Shown one piece after another: positions 35,325 through 47,504 of a stretch of 64,000 nt of DNA. The stretch comes from Bombardia bombarda (taxonomy: Eukaryota; Ascomycota; Sordariomycetes; Sordariales; Lasiosphaeriaceae). Below the pieces are notes generated by a model that made no database searches, had not been told where the DNA came from, and saw only the letters and a program-made list of their open reading frames with translations. How positions within the stretch are numbered: the first letter of the stretch is position 1; each line of letters opens with the position of its first letter. The position numbers were made by a program, and so were the translations under genes. The stretch lies in assembly GCA_030512295.1 (NCBI GenBank), contig JAULSR010000002.1:3100001-3164000 (forward strand), in the 5' to 3' direction.

Positions 35325-37295
35325 GACATGGGATATCGGAGCGCGGCCAAATTGGTCAAGTGAGGTGAGCGACGGTATCCGAGATGAAATTGTAGATGGA
35401 CAGGCTCGAAGGGGGGAGCTTGAAATTGATTGCGTGGCTGAACGAGATTTTGCGCCTGAGCAACTGGGCCTAGTCTATCTTGGTAGGTAATGGGACAATG
35501 TTGAGGTGCCAAGTTCGTCACGTCTCACAGGTCAAGGCAGCGAGTGTCGAGTACCTTAGGGTAGGATGATGGTTCAAGAGGGCGCTGTCACTCGAAGCCG
35601 GGTCGTCGTGCTCATCGCTGGCCAGTCGCGCGGCAATCGTTTCTATCTGAATTTTGTATTTCAATCCGTATTCTGTTGTTTATCGATACTCTACAGCCAG
35701 CAAGTCAGTGGTGAGTACGTACCCTGGTGCTGTTAAACGGCCTGGCGGCGACCAGGTTTTTGGTCCCAAAGCTCGATTTCGTCGTAGGTACCCTAGCAAA
35801 GGAGCTGAACTGGGCGGCGCTGGTAGGCTCGCAGGCTGGCTCTGGCGCGGGTCCAGCAGGCGGGCATGGGCCTCCCTAGCGAGGCAGCCAATCGTGCACG
35901 CCTAGTTATCGGTCCTAGTTAGTGATCGGCGAGTCAGCAGGGGACTTGGAGGCTGCTCTGCGTAGCCCGCCACAGGCACGCCTTTCTGGGCAGCCGCTAT
36001 CCCAAAAATTAATTAGTGTATCCACCTAGGTAAGTACTAGGTACCTAATTTAGTTACGGCAGATCATGTAAGCAGCAGATGGGCCACTCAACCATCCTAC
36101 CACTCTGTATTCGTTGGTTTTGATACCTCCATGGAAGGACGCCCATATGACAGTGTCACTCGTCACGAACTCATGAGAGGTAACTCATCATTGCATTGCC
36201 CAATTGTAGCCTGTACCATCTGACGACAAGCTAAAGGCCTTGTATAATACTGTTATATGCCCAACGGTCACTTGTAGCACACGTAGGCCGAACTGTCCCA
36301 TGTCCCTTCCCCATGTTCCTCTACGGGACAAACAAAAAGATTTAATGTATCAAGACTGAGTAAAACGTGCCTCCATTTTAAGCACCGGCATTGGGATGGC
36401 ATATTCACGAATAATCACTGCGTGATGCGTAGCAGAGTTGGTCGATCGATAGCAAACATCAGAAAATTCGTCCTTATTATAGAAACTAGTTGGGTACGCA
36501 TTCAGACCTAATGCTCGAGGATTCGGCAGTCGTTGCGCAAACAAAAACCGATAGACAAGCGTACCCGAAGGAGTCTAATAGTTTAAGAATAGAGTTGCGT
36601 GGACATGCACCTCGAACGGTTTGAAACATCCTCGCTGGTCCCGTCTTGGTATTGAAGCAACCCCTCAGCACCCCTCGCCGACAGGGCAGTTCCACAGGGC
36701 CAGGGCTTCCCGCATGCCAAGACAAAGAAAGGACAGCGACTGATTGGGCTGTGACGTAGTGGCGTTCCACCCAGCCAAACCCCCACCACAGGGCAAGCAC
36801 GACGAGAGAAACCGCCACCAGACTGGAAATTGCGTTTTGGGTGCATCGGTGCGCTGCCCGCTCTGTCCGCCTTGCTTTAGGTTTGCCGTCTTTTAGTCGT
36901 TGCGGTCTTTTTCCATACAGTCTCCAGCCTACGAAGGTACGAATATACCTACCACCCATTTCAACTCTTCTATTACCCCTCGCTTGCCCGCATTTTCAAC
37001 CATCACTTGCCATCTCCCGGGTATTGCTCACACGACTTGACACCGACACAGTCCTGGTCACAGGTCTCACTTACCAACAACTCCCACCCCACTAGAACCA
37101 CTCCTGTTTGTTCCGACAGTCAAGTGCGAAGAGTCGACGTCCATCTCGCCCTCGCTCTCGGCCTCGCTCGACTTTGCTTGCAAATATACATTTCGCATTA
37201 TAAATAGCGTCAGACCACGCCTCCTTCGCTACCCAACTCAACAACCCCCTTATTACATCTCCCGCAAAACAACAAAGCACACAAAATCTGCAGCC
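35325..37295. promoter_or_regulatory. divergent upstream region, HECT ligase and rei1
   Basis: Nearly 2 kb without a supported gene. A dense CCTAGGTA / GGTACCTA palindromic cluster lies at about 36024-36052. The right part is C/T-rich and forms the rei1 leader. Frames of up to about 157 codons on the minus strand (36486-36959) show no motif. Confidence 0.4.
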
Positions 37296-39121
37296 ATGGC
37301 GACAATTTCCGGCAGCAGGCAGGCTTCTGTCAACGACGTCGCAGACAGCAGTGCTACTCATCCCTATACTTGCAACACTTGCCAGGTAGCTTTTCGCAAC
37401 AACGATCTGCAAAAGGGCCATATGCGAAGCGACTGGCAGTGAGTAATTACCTGTGCCGAATAAATGCCTTGTTTTGCGCAACCTTTCCCCAAACTAACCC
37501 CAACTCCCTTCTCAGCCGATACAACCTCAAGCGCCGAGTTGCTTCGCTGCCGCCTTTGTCCTCCGAGGTTTTCGCCGAGAAGGTTACCCAGGCTCGCGCC
37601 GCCTCTTCCGTCCAGCAAGCAAAGGTCGGCTTCGAAAAGGCTTGTGATACGTGCCAGAAGTCGTACTTCAGCGAGAATGCCTACCAGAACCACATGGGCA
37701 GTGCGAAGCACAAGGCCAAGGTCGCATACGTAAAGTCCAGAGCCAACAGAAAGGCCGACGACGAGACAAAATCCGTCATCAGCTCCACATTTTCGCTGGG
37801 AGAGCCCGCGGATACAAAGACCGAGGTGGACTCAGACGCTGAGGAGGAGTTCAACGAGGTTATTGAGGGACTTAAGAAGACCGGACTGCAAGAAAGCACA
37901 TCGCCCGTCAGACGGCCGTCAAACCCGCGCCTTTCCGCCGCTGAGAACGACAAGGAGGATCACCCAGTATCGGGGCTCGCTAGTGAGGATGCCTCGGCTG
38001 CAGCCACTCCTTCCGCACCAATCCCTACCGTCTCAAAGCCCGCCCGCCCGGTGGCAACACCTAATACGTGCCTGTTCTGCAACTACGAATCACCCACCGC
38101 ACCCCTGAACGCCCTACACATGGAGCGGATCCACGGCATGTTCATCCCGGAGAAGGAGTACCTGGTAGACCTCGAAGGGCTCCTCGGAGCCCTGCAGGAG
38201 CGCGTCTACGAGCTACACGAGTGTCTCTCATGCGGCAAGATCAAGTCCAGTGCCTTCGCCGTTCAAGGCCACATGCGGGATAAGGGCCATTGCCAGATTC
38301 CCTACACGACCGAGGACGAGCAGCTCGAGATCGGCGAGTTCTACGACTTCCGCACCACCTACTCCGACTACGGCGACAACTCCGAAGACGAGGACGACGA
38401 AGACGAGGAGTCAAAAGACGGCAAGCAGCAAAACGGCGGCGCCAAACTCGGCGCCAGACGCCCCACCAAGCTCACAGGCGAAGACGGCGACAAGGTCGGC
38501 GAGGAAGACGGCTGGGAAACAGACAGCTCCGAGTCCTCCCTCGACTCGGACGACCTACACGCCGTGCCGGCCGAGCAGCACTACCACCAGTACGAGCGCC
38601 TCGACAAGCACCCACACCACTCGCGCGACGAGCCGCGCGCCCACCACCGCCGCGACGGCTGGCACGCGCACAACCACAAGCGCGCCCACGCCGTCTTCTA
38701 CGACGAGTACGAGCTGCACCTGCCCTCGGGCAAGTCGGTCGGCCACCGCTCGCTCAATAAGTACTACCGCCAGAACCTGCACAGCCATCCCAGCCCCGCC
38801 GAGCGCGCCGAGCGCCTCGCCATCGAGACCGCCGAGGCCGAGAACCGCATGGACGTGGACAGCGACAGCGAGGACGACCGGCGGGTCACCGTTAGGGACC
38901 CCGCTGCGCTGGGTACGCATGGTCGCGCCGTGGTGACGCGCGAGACGCGCGGCTTGAATGGTGGGCTGAGCCACTTTGCCAATCCTAAGATGAGGGAGGT
39001 CAAGAAGGTGGTGCTCAAGGGCAGGAAGCGGGAGTTTGCGGGGCAGAGGCGCATGAACAACCAGCAGAATATCAGGTACTTCAACGAGGTGCATTGCAAC
39101 CATGCTACCTGGATTAGTTAG
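37296..39121 (+). CDS. rei1: Rei1/Reh1-type C2H2 protein, 60S subunit maturation
   Basis: Two exons, 37296-37438 and 37516-39121; 582 residues. The intron interrupts the first zinc finger between MRSDW and HRYNLKRR and splices in frame. Fingers seen in order: YTCNTCQVAFRNNDLQKGH, KACDTCQKSYFSENAYQNH, NTCLFCNYES with HMERIHGMFIPE, and HECLSCGKIKSSAFAVQGH. After an acidic region (SEDEDDEDEESKD) the family's C-terminal block appears (YDEYELHLPSGKSVGHRSL and NQQNIRYFNEVHCNHATW). Yeast Rei1 acts in the cytoplasm to release Arx1/Alb1 from pre-60S particles and inserts its tail in the exit tunnel. Rei1 versus Reh1 cannot be decided here; one copy is usual in filamentous fungi. Confidence 0.92.
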
Positions 39122-40696
39122 TTGGGCGGTTTTCTTTGGAGGAGGTTGTGGTTGGTGGTTATGGTGAAAGGAGAAAAAGGGGGGTTGGGTAGAGGTGGCG
39201 AGGCGGATGTTGCGTGTTATGTTTTACCTAATCTTTTTAGGTAAACGTCGGGAAGTGCTTAGAGAAAAAGAATGAGGGACGTAGTAGGTAGGTAGTAGTT
39301 GAGTTGTGGTCTTGCCAGTGTGTCTAAAGAAGGGCGCAGACGACTGCATTGCAATAGATGGAAGTAAAGAGAGAAGGAAATGAAATCGTGGTCGTTCATT
39401 CGGCTTGCGATGTGTCAAGGCAGATGTGCTATGAACTGTGAGTGTCGCTTGATATGTGAACTAATCATTTTGCTATAAAAGGGGTTGTGTGGCCCATGTC
39501 GGCTGGTTCATGACTGACTACGTGTGTGTAGTGTATTGTAGATTAGGTGAAGCAAAGCATCGTCGTGGGTCCATTAAGCATGTTACGATATGATCATTGT
39601 ACCGATCTGTTGAAGGGTGGTTTGTTTGCATCGGATTACTCTTGAAGACTTTGCAATATAGCATATGTAGATTTATAACCCATTGTCAGACAGGACAGAT
39701 CTCAGATTATGAATTATTTCCCATTAAATGGAAGCCATACATTCATTCATCCTCAAAGCAGCACAAGATTGATCATGGAAGGAAGCCCCAGTCACGCGGG
39801 CTTACTTTGTGCAGGAGTGAGATGCTCATGCCTGAATTACCTCATACACATACATACTCATGATAACGCGGTTGAGGAGTCACTAAAGTACACCTTTTTC
39901 TCACCAACGATAACTGTACCGCGTAGCCAATATCTATCTCTTAACCTTACAGTCCCAGAAGCCCAATCTGTATTAAACTTCACCCATATCTAGACAAAGT
40001 CGGAAAATGTAGGTGGAATCTGCCCGAGTGACGTGACCTATCCTCGATCTGCTTGCTCATCATCACAGACATAACCACACACATCACACGCATTGATATG
40101 AACATACCTTTATATTATATGTAGATTGGCTATCAATACACACATATGCATGACAACCAGAAACGATGACCATGTCGGAGTTCAAGAGAAAAAAAAGCTT
40201 TGACCGCCCGTTTCATTCGCGCGCTGATATTAAAAGTCAAGTCAATTATTCGTTCGTTTCCATTTCTCGCCATAAAAGTGGGTGCGCATAACAAAACACA
40301 CACATCCCATATAAATAAACAAGGAATAAAACAGCCGCCCGTAAAACGCCATAGGGTAATCAGTCAAACCAACCAACCAACCCTCCCAAGATAAAAATGG
40401 GAAAAAAAATATGTCTCGCCACCCAGTCCCTCTATCTTGGAACCCCATCATAAAGTAAGTGTAGTGTGTGTTTATCAACCAGTCAGTCAGTCCGTTATGC
40501 GCGACGAGCGAGAATTCGTTTCATGGCGCGCTTTGTCGTCGGCGTCCGATCTTCTTCCAACTGTATCATCGTCCTGTCCTCCCTTGTCGCTGGATATCAT
40601 TTTCCGCTTCAAACAAATCGATAGCTCGCTCGTCAGTCCACACAATGACGCCCCCTCCCCGTTTCAGAAGCACAAAAGACCAGGTAGTTTTTGCTC
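39122..40696. other. convergent 3' flanks
   Basis: Long AT-rich stretch between rei1 and the NMN adenylyltransferase gene. It contains TAGGTAGGTAG near 39285 and the long 3' flanks of both genes. No gene seen. Confidence 0.5.
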
Positions 40697-41945
40697 TCAG
40701 CTCTTCTTAGGTTGTTGCTGCTGTTGCTGCTGTTGGTCAGAGGATGATGATGACCCTGGAGCCCCGTCGGAGGTTGCCTTCTCTTTGCTCGACTCGTTTT
40801 GCTGCCCCTGGAATAGTTGATGTTCTTCGATGTACTGGCAAAGTGTAAGCAGATGTAAGTATTTGGCTTGGGGGTGGACAGGCAACAAACCTCTACAACA
40901 GGGTCTGGAATTAGGTAGCTAAAAAGGGGGGGGTATAAGGTTAGATACCGTACAGCTGTCTGCTTAGATGGGGGGTGTACGAACCGGACGCTTAGGTCTT
41001 TCTTCAGGAATAGGCGGACTTTAGTCGAGCTAATATCGTTTTGAATGACCTGGCTGATAACCCAGATGTTGCCGTCATACTCCCGAAGGGAGGCGACGGC
41101 ATCATCGACGTCGGTCCCAGATCGCTCTATGATGAACGCGCCATAGCCGAGGATGACTTTCAAGTCTGCCGGTGACCACAGGCCAGGTTCACCCATGGAC
41201 ATTATCAAGTCAGCGCCTGTTGTTGACATCAGATGTTAGCGCATTACTCAGGAAAAGAAACAGGGGAGGCTTTTGTTAGTTGGATATCCATACCAGCAAG
41301 AAGAGCGACCCTGGCCTTCCTCATCTTTCCATCTGTGCCCTCGATCCCCCCCAGCACAGTATTGATCTCGTAGTCAAAGTGCCGGAGCACCTCGGCTGTC
41401 GGCACATACTCTGGCTCGCCTTCTGCGTTGCACTTGACTGTCTCGAACGGGTCGACCATCAACCAGGGGGACTGGTCTACTGCGCGCGAGCACATATTGA
41501 CTCGGTGTTCGCCCGGCGCAAGTCCAGCCTTCTTGTATGCGTCGCTAACCTAGAAATAAGGCGTAAAGTATTAGATACGGGGTGGCGCGTACCTCAGAAT
41601 AATGCAACTGCAACCTCAATATGACGTACCGGAGATATGTATCCACCGCAAACCTCGAATTCTGTGTTGAACCGGACAAAGTCGGAGGCCATCTCGAACA
41701 TGCGCAGATGGAGGAATGTGATGGCTGTTTTGGCGGAGAGGGGAAATAAGTCAGCCAGATCCCATAACTTTGGCCTGGAACAGACAATACTAACGTGAGA
41801 ACGATCCGCAAGCTACCAGAACCAGGGGTGCTTTCCCTTCTAATACTTGGCGGCGCTTGAGCTTCTGGGTAGGAAAGGTGTATGGCGCCAGGGTCAGGGT
41901 CGCGGCCGGCGTCGGCTCGCTCGGAGGAGGGGCCGAAGAGCTCAT
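40697..41945 (-). CDS. nma1: nicotinamide-nucleotide adenylyltransferase (NMNAT)
   Basis: Six exons: 41945-41795, 41724-41630, 41549-41294, 41216-40985, 40918-40891, 40834-40697; 299 residues. The enzyme joins NMN and ATP to make NAD+. Diagnostic motifs are reassembled across introns: ACGSFSPITFLHLRMFE (nucleotidyltransferase GxFxPxTxxH), GYISPVSDAYKKAGL, GADLIMSMGEPGLW and the ATP-binding ISSTKVR. A 28-nt exon codes YLIPDPVVE. The tail after YIEEHQLF is Ser-rich with eight Gln in a row, encoded by CAG/CAA codons. Three donors are of the unusual GTT type (GTTCGT, GTTTGT, GTTAGT). The frame upstream of the chosen ATG stays open for 150 codons to another ATG at 42395. Confidence 0.94.
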
Positions 41946-44466
41946 TGCGACGGCGTGTGGAATCTCGGCGGTGCTTGTTAATTTCGTCAAGGCCGGGTGT
42001 CCTCGACTCGGTACGTAGGTGAGGTCGTCGCGGGTGTCTGGGCAGTGACGCAACCGGTGTGACGGCGGGCGGCGGGTTGTCTGCCGAGGCTGTGCTTGTT
42101 CTTGGCTGCGCTGCGGGGCACACTTCAGGTGGTGGGAGAAGCGAATGCTTGTCTTGGGTTCGTGGGGAAGTGCGACCGGACGTGGTGGGATGATGGGATG
42201 GCGTAAGAGGAGAGAGGTGAGGTGTCGTCTAGTTTTAGTAAGTCGGGTAGGTAGTAGGTAAGGTAGGTAGTTGGAAGGTAGCTGAGGTCGAAGTTGGTAG
42301 TTGGTTAGAGAGTAGGTTGTACTAAAGGCAGCACAGTAGGAGGGTAAGTAACTGCGAGGCGCAAGGCGAGATGGGGGAGAGGTGACTAATAACATCAACA
42401 ATAGAGCGAGCGGTCCAGAAACTTGAGAGCTGGGATGGGAACGGATCCTCCTCAACTTAATAATTACAGAGTATCCAGTATTAAGTATCCTTGGCTGGAA
42501 CTAGCATTCCGTACCTTGGTAGTGTGATGGGTCTGGTGGTGGACCAACGCGGGGCCCAGGTGCTGAGATGGACAGAGTTTTGCCAGGCCCAGAAGCTTGG
42601 CTGGCGATTGCCGCAGTCGGGGGGCAAAAGAGGCCTAAACTTAAAAAGACGCAACCGCAACCGCCTGGAATATTATGGAGAGGGTAATCCACTTTGATGG
42701 AATCGCGCAATAGCCAGGGTTTGGATGTTAAATAATGGGGGGCTTCCCCGACCATGATCCGCGGGATTCGCAATCAGTGAAGGGGCTGTGACTGTGAGCA
42801 ATTGTGAGTGAACCTGTGATGACCGATTGGCTGTTTGCCATAGCTAAACTACTAAGTAACAATGTGCTGTTTGGATAGAAGGTTAGGTACGAATAGTACG
42901 AATAATAGGCCACAGAGCTCATCAGATTATGCTGGAATAAAGCGGGCCGCTGGTGGAAGCCGAGACACTTGAAGGGTCGGAGCCAGCCGATGCATGGAAC
43001 TTAAACTCAGTTACGCACGCACTTAGTAGTACCTACCCATTGAGCCAGTTTTGCCCAGGCAGGCAGCGGGCCAAATGGTGCCGACTGTTCCTTCCGTTGG
43101 CGATTTGATTCAATTCAGTTAAGGCAACAGCTGGCTTACAGTCTTACCTTCCTCACGCCGGCCGTGGGGGGCCATTGTTCTCCCAAATGCGGGGTTGAAC
43201 CAGGTGATTACGGGTCGCAGTGAGCTCGCAATCGCGAGAGATGCCTCCATCAGACAGATACAAAGCACATATAATGGAAGGCATTTGCTAGAACAGAAGA
43301 GAAAAATGCAATGAAACACTGATGAAAGCGGCGATGGGGCCCCGCCATTGGGCCAATGGGGTTCTGGCTGGGTCGGATATGTTCTTTGTTGCTGTTCCAA
43401 GAACTCCAACCAACCCCGAGCCTGCCAACTCCCCTCTCTCTGACTGAGCTTACATTCACTTGAACGCCTTGGGCGAATTTCCAATTACCAAGATTCCTCA
43501 AGGACGTCCAAGACCGATCTTACTATCCAATTAATCTTGTCTTCAAAAGGACACTTTCTCTCTCTCTCTTCACTATGTACGTAGGTAGTAATTGTCGGTT
43601 TTTCCGAGTCAGTGACTCAGACAACTACTCGGCTCATCGGACGAAGAGGGCTGCAGCAAGGGTGGGATCTGTGCAGGAAGAGAGGGGAGAGGCGGGGAGC
43701 TGCAGAACGCCATCAAGCCACCAAAAGGCCACTCAAAGCTATCAAAAGCCAACAACATGTCCTGCTGTTTCGCATCATCTTTGACTCCTCATGCCCTTGG
43801 GGGTTAGGTAAGAAATGCTCACACTATTACAATCAGTACTGCTGCCACGATCGAGGCAGTTCACAAATGACAAGCAACACCTGGGGACTAGTGCCTCTGG
43901 CCATTCCTCAGAAAAGTGCTGCAGGCTCAAAACCTGGAGGCTGGAGGCCTCGAAATCTGGGGTTACTGCGACTCCTTGGTGTATATTTACTGGCGGCATT
44001 CGTAAATTGGTGAGGGGCTGGCCTTGGTGTGCGGAGCTTCTGCATCTGACGTCGGTGGATGACGAGAGGGGCAACTTAGATAAGCAGGCTTGGCGATCGA
44101 CCCGGGCTGCTACGACAACTCAGCATTTCCACTCGTGGTATGACCTCATGTAAATACTTGATATCCAATTGCGAAGCCTTGGGGGGAAGATCAGTTCATG
44201 TGTAACTGCCAATCCCCAAGGTACTTGTAGGAATACAAATACTCGTACTAAGGTGACCATTCTACAGTTTACAGGGGCTTTAGCAGGAGGTCTGGTAACC
44301 CCCCCAACCGACCGGTATTTTCTTCACCACCTACCCCTTTCCTAGGTACCCACAAACAACTACATTTGATCAATATTTACGAAACGTTCCTTGAACGAAG
44401 CCAAAGAATAAACAAATATTTCCAAGATCACAGATACGCAATCTCCTAGACTATCTAGATAGGTCC
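41946..44466. other. intergenic, NMNAT leader and long spacer
   Basis: Next to 41945 lies the NMNAT leader, open in frame up to 42395. GGTAGGTAGTAGG-type repeats occur at 42246-42275 and a TC dinucleotide run at 43557-43569. Plus-strand frames at 43575-44153 have no motif. No additional gene supported. Confidence 0.4.
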
Positions 44467-46453
44467 TCAATAGTTAAAGCTCTCAGACACCACTTCCTCT
44501 CCCTGCAACCATTCCTGCACAAGCGCCTGCATTTCCACACTCGCACACAGATAATATTTTGCCCCTTTCTCCTTCGAAACATCAGACTGCGTCATCCTCC
44601 CAAGCACCACAGCCTCAGCTCCCAGCCCTTCTATCTTTCCAACTGTTTCCGTGACAGCAGCAGCACTGGTGTCACCTGTAACAAACAGCCGCGTAACCTT
44701 CGCAAGACCCTGTATCCTCTCAAACGTATCGACAGCCAGCTCCAAGTCCCCGGCGCGCAAACTCCACAAAAGAACAAGCCCCTTATTCTTACTCCCATCA
44801 CTGCCTTCACCCCCTGCCAATAAAAGACCCGCGGCCTGCGCCAGCAGCGGCGTGATGCCCACGCCGCCCGCCACAAACACCGCTCTCCTACTCTTGTCGG
44901 CCTTCGCTATCTGAAAGCTCTCGTCCCCACCGAACCCCAAGACCGGAATCTCCAGCCCGACACGGATATGATACTTCCACAGGAGCCCTGTCACCGGGCC
45001 GTGCTTGCGCGCCGTGATTTCAACCTCCACGCCATCGTGAACCACCTCATCTTCACCAACCGGTGGGGGTTTCGACACGGTAAACGTCCTCACAAAATCA
45101 TCATTCAGGCTCTGCGGGTCGTCGTCGCGCATGTGGCTCCATCCGTTGTCTAGCTCGCCGCTGAAATCAAGCGTGACATGCTGTCCAGCCTTCCACATCT
45201 TCAGAGGCTGCTGCCGCGGCTGCAGCTGCAACTTAAAGGTAAACCTCCCTATGCTCGGCGTGATAATTTCCCTCTTCACCAGCGCCGCCGTGGTACCTGG
45301 CCTCGCCTGACCACTGCCGCTGCTCCCAGAAACAGCCGAAGAAGAAGGAACAGGACACTCGCCCACCAGCCTCCTCACAGGCGGATTATACGGACTCGCC
45401 TCTCCCGCTGCCCCGCGGAAAGGCAACCCATCCCTCACAAATCGCGCCTCGCGCACCGTGATCTTCACCACAAGTTTTGTATGCGGCATCAGCGCAGCAG
45501 CATCTTGCCCGACCAACAACTCCGTATCCCCCGTCAGATACAGCACATCACCCGTCTCAAAATCCGGCACCACAATCCCAACCCTCGGGCTCGTGTGCAA
45601 ATTCCCCAGCGTCTGGTACAGCCGATTCCCCGAATACTCCGGATACGCCAGTACCGCCCCTCCCTCTCCCTTTCCCACCCCATCACTCACAACCCTCACA
45701 AACCCCCTCGGCCCCCCGCGATGATTCGTATCCATCGTCCTCCCCCCATCCGTCGACGACAGAAAAAACATATCCGCCTTCTCAACCAACCTCACCGCCT
45801 CTTGTCCCAACTCCCCTTTATCCCCATCATCCCCACCCCCATCCTCACCCTCCTCGGCACCCCAACCCACCCCCTCACCCCCTTCCCATTCAAATACTTT
45901 GGACAATTCGGCAAACTCTCCTCCACCACCATCCCCACCCTCACCCTCGCAATCCTCCTCCCCCCTCATCCCCATCCCCGTCCGGCCTCCCCTCCAAGTC
46001 CCCCACCGCCATCCTCCCCGCCAGCTTCAGCCTCGTCCGCGCCTCCAGGTCAATCCCCAACCCACTCATCATCTTACCACCACTCCCATCCTGCTCCTGC
46101 AGCTGCCGAACCCCGTCCACCAACTCCCCCCCATCCCCACCAAACAACGCCTGCACAGCCGGATCATTAACCCGATCGACCAAGCTCTCCAGCGCCAGCA
46201 CACCCTGCGCTACAGGGCGCGCGACCCCGCGCTCGCCGCCCCAGAGCGACGTCCAGGGCCGGCCGTGCGCGTCGAGCGTGCCGACGGCGACGAGCGGGTA
46301 GCCGGCCGTGCGGTAGGCGTATTGCGGCGGGAGGCCGGCCGAGGTGGGGTTCTGGCGCGAGGTGGTGGTGGGGACTTTGAGCAGGTGGTGCACGGCGGCT
46401 TCGCCTTGGTGCCAGCCGTGGGGGTTGGTGTGGGCAGAGGTGGTGGCGGCCAT
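44467..46453 (-). CDS. PNPOx-like / ferredoxin-reductase fusion, frame disrupted
   Basis: Starts at ATG 46453 (MAATTSAHTNPHGWHQGE) and stops at 44467. The N-terminal half is a split-barrel FMN-binding domain like pyridoxamine-phosphate oxidase (AGYPLVAVGTLDAHGRPWTSLWGG). The C-terminal half is an FAD/NAD(P) reductase (KMWKAGQHVTLDFSG, VRTFTVSKPP, AVFVAGGVGITPLLAQAAG). The FMN domain is interrupted: it runs in one frame to about 46000, continues in a second frame through EESLPNCPKYLNGKG (about 45925-45880), and resumes in a third by KADMFFLSSTDGG (about 45770). Both steps fit loss of one base in G-rich DNA; introns would remove the NCPKYL motif. It is either a sequence error or a broken gene. 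Fungal homologues are uncharacterised oxidoreductases, possibly of haem or flavin metabolism. Confidence 0.8.
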
Positions 46454-47504
46454 GGCTGAGTACCGTAGGTAGAGGAGGTTTGCTTTTTTTTAATTTTTTT
46501 TAGGGGTAGATAAAAGGATTCCAGGTGGTAATTTAATTTAATGATAGATACAAGGTAGGTGGTAAGGGGTGATCAGCTCGTTGAACCTGATATGATGAGA
46601 ATATGGTGTTGTTGATGGTATGTTGGCACTTCTCTCAGGGGTTGATAGACCCGAACTTTGATGTCGCTCTTGATAACGTCGTCTGGGATTGACGAGGCGA
46701 TTTTGAGACTATTGCTCAGTTAAAGTGTCGATGCAAAAGGGTAAGGCAGTCAGGTAGGTACCCTCTGTACTGGTATAGATGTCGCTCAAGACTCCTTCCT
46801 ACCAACTCAAGGTGTCGGTTCATCTTCTTTTATATACAGACTGACTTCCCGACCTTAAGAAATGGCGGACCATAAAGTATTTCCGCTGCGCCCTGATAAT
46901 TCATCGATATGTCTTTGTATATAATTCCCAATCGCTGGATTCCCGACTATCATGCCGAAGCTCAAACAGGTGTTCGCTTGGCAGATGGACGCATGTGGGA
47001 TAACTGACAAATCACGTTCCTGCGAGATGGCGACCGTACGGTGACACCGCTAACAAACACACTTTCTGCTTTGGCCGTTAGTAAGCAACCCATACAATGA
47101 CAAAAAGGACTCCCACCCGATTAGTAGTTGGAGTCAACCACCTTGAAGACAACATCTCCTCGGCACCTGCAGTAGTGTCACTTTCTAGATACCGGTCATA
47201 CATAGTAAAATCAGTCGATTTGTAAAAAGAGATACAATATTCATCAATCCGTCAATATGCATAAAAATGTTTATAACCGCCAACCCCTGGCAGGAATAAA
47301 AAGAAAAAATGGCCGCCAAACAATTCGCCGGGTGTTAATCATCTCAAGTTGTGATATAACAACTTGCCTCCCCCAAATATCCGCGTTGATGGGCGACAAT
47401 GTGCCCAGATGCCATGTATGAAAAAAAGAAATCCACAGGTTGTATGTACCATTCCTGTATCGTGTTACCAAGTCCTCCCAAAAAGGCTTGATTGCCAGAG
47501 AAAT
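46454..47504. other. intergenic, no gene seen
   Basis: Promoter side of the oxidoreductase gene and 3' flank of the KCH gene. T-run near 46484-46500 and GTAGGT motifs close to the start codon (46462-46470, 46551-46562). Nothing else recognised. Confidence 0.5.

Noticed and set aside
36486..36959. 157-codon minus-strand frame
   Set aside because: No motif; lies in the promoter region of rei1 and looks random.
38250..38936. Thr/Ser/Pro-rich frame inside rei1
   Set aside because: Alternative phase of the rei1 exon, which has clear zinc fingers and the conserved C-terminal block.
45178..46170. Long Pro/His/Arg-rich plus-strand frame
   Set aside because: Antisense shadow of the G-rich PNPOx-reductase gene; low-complexity composition only.
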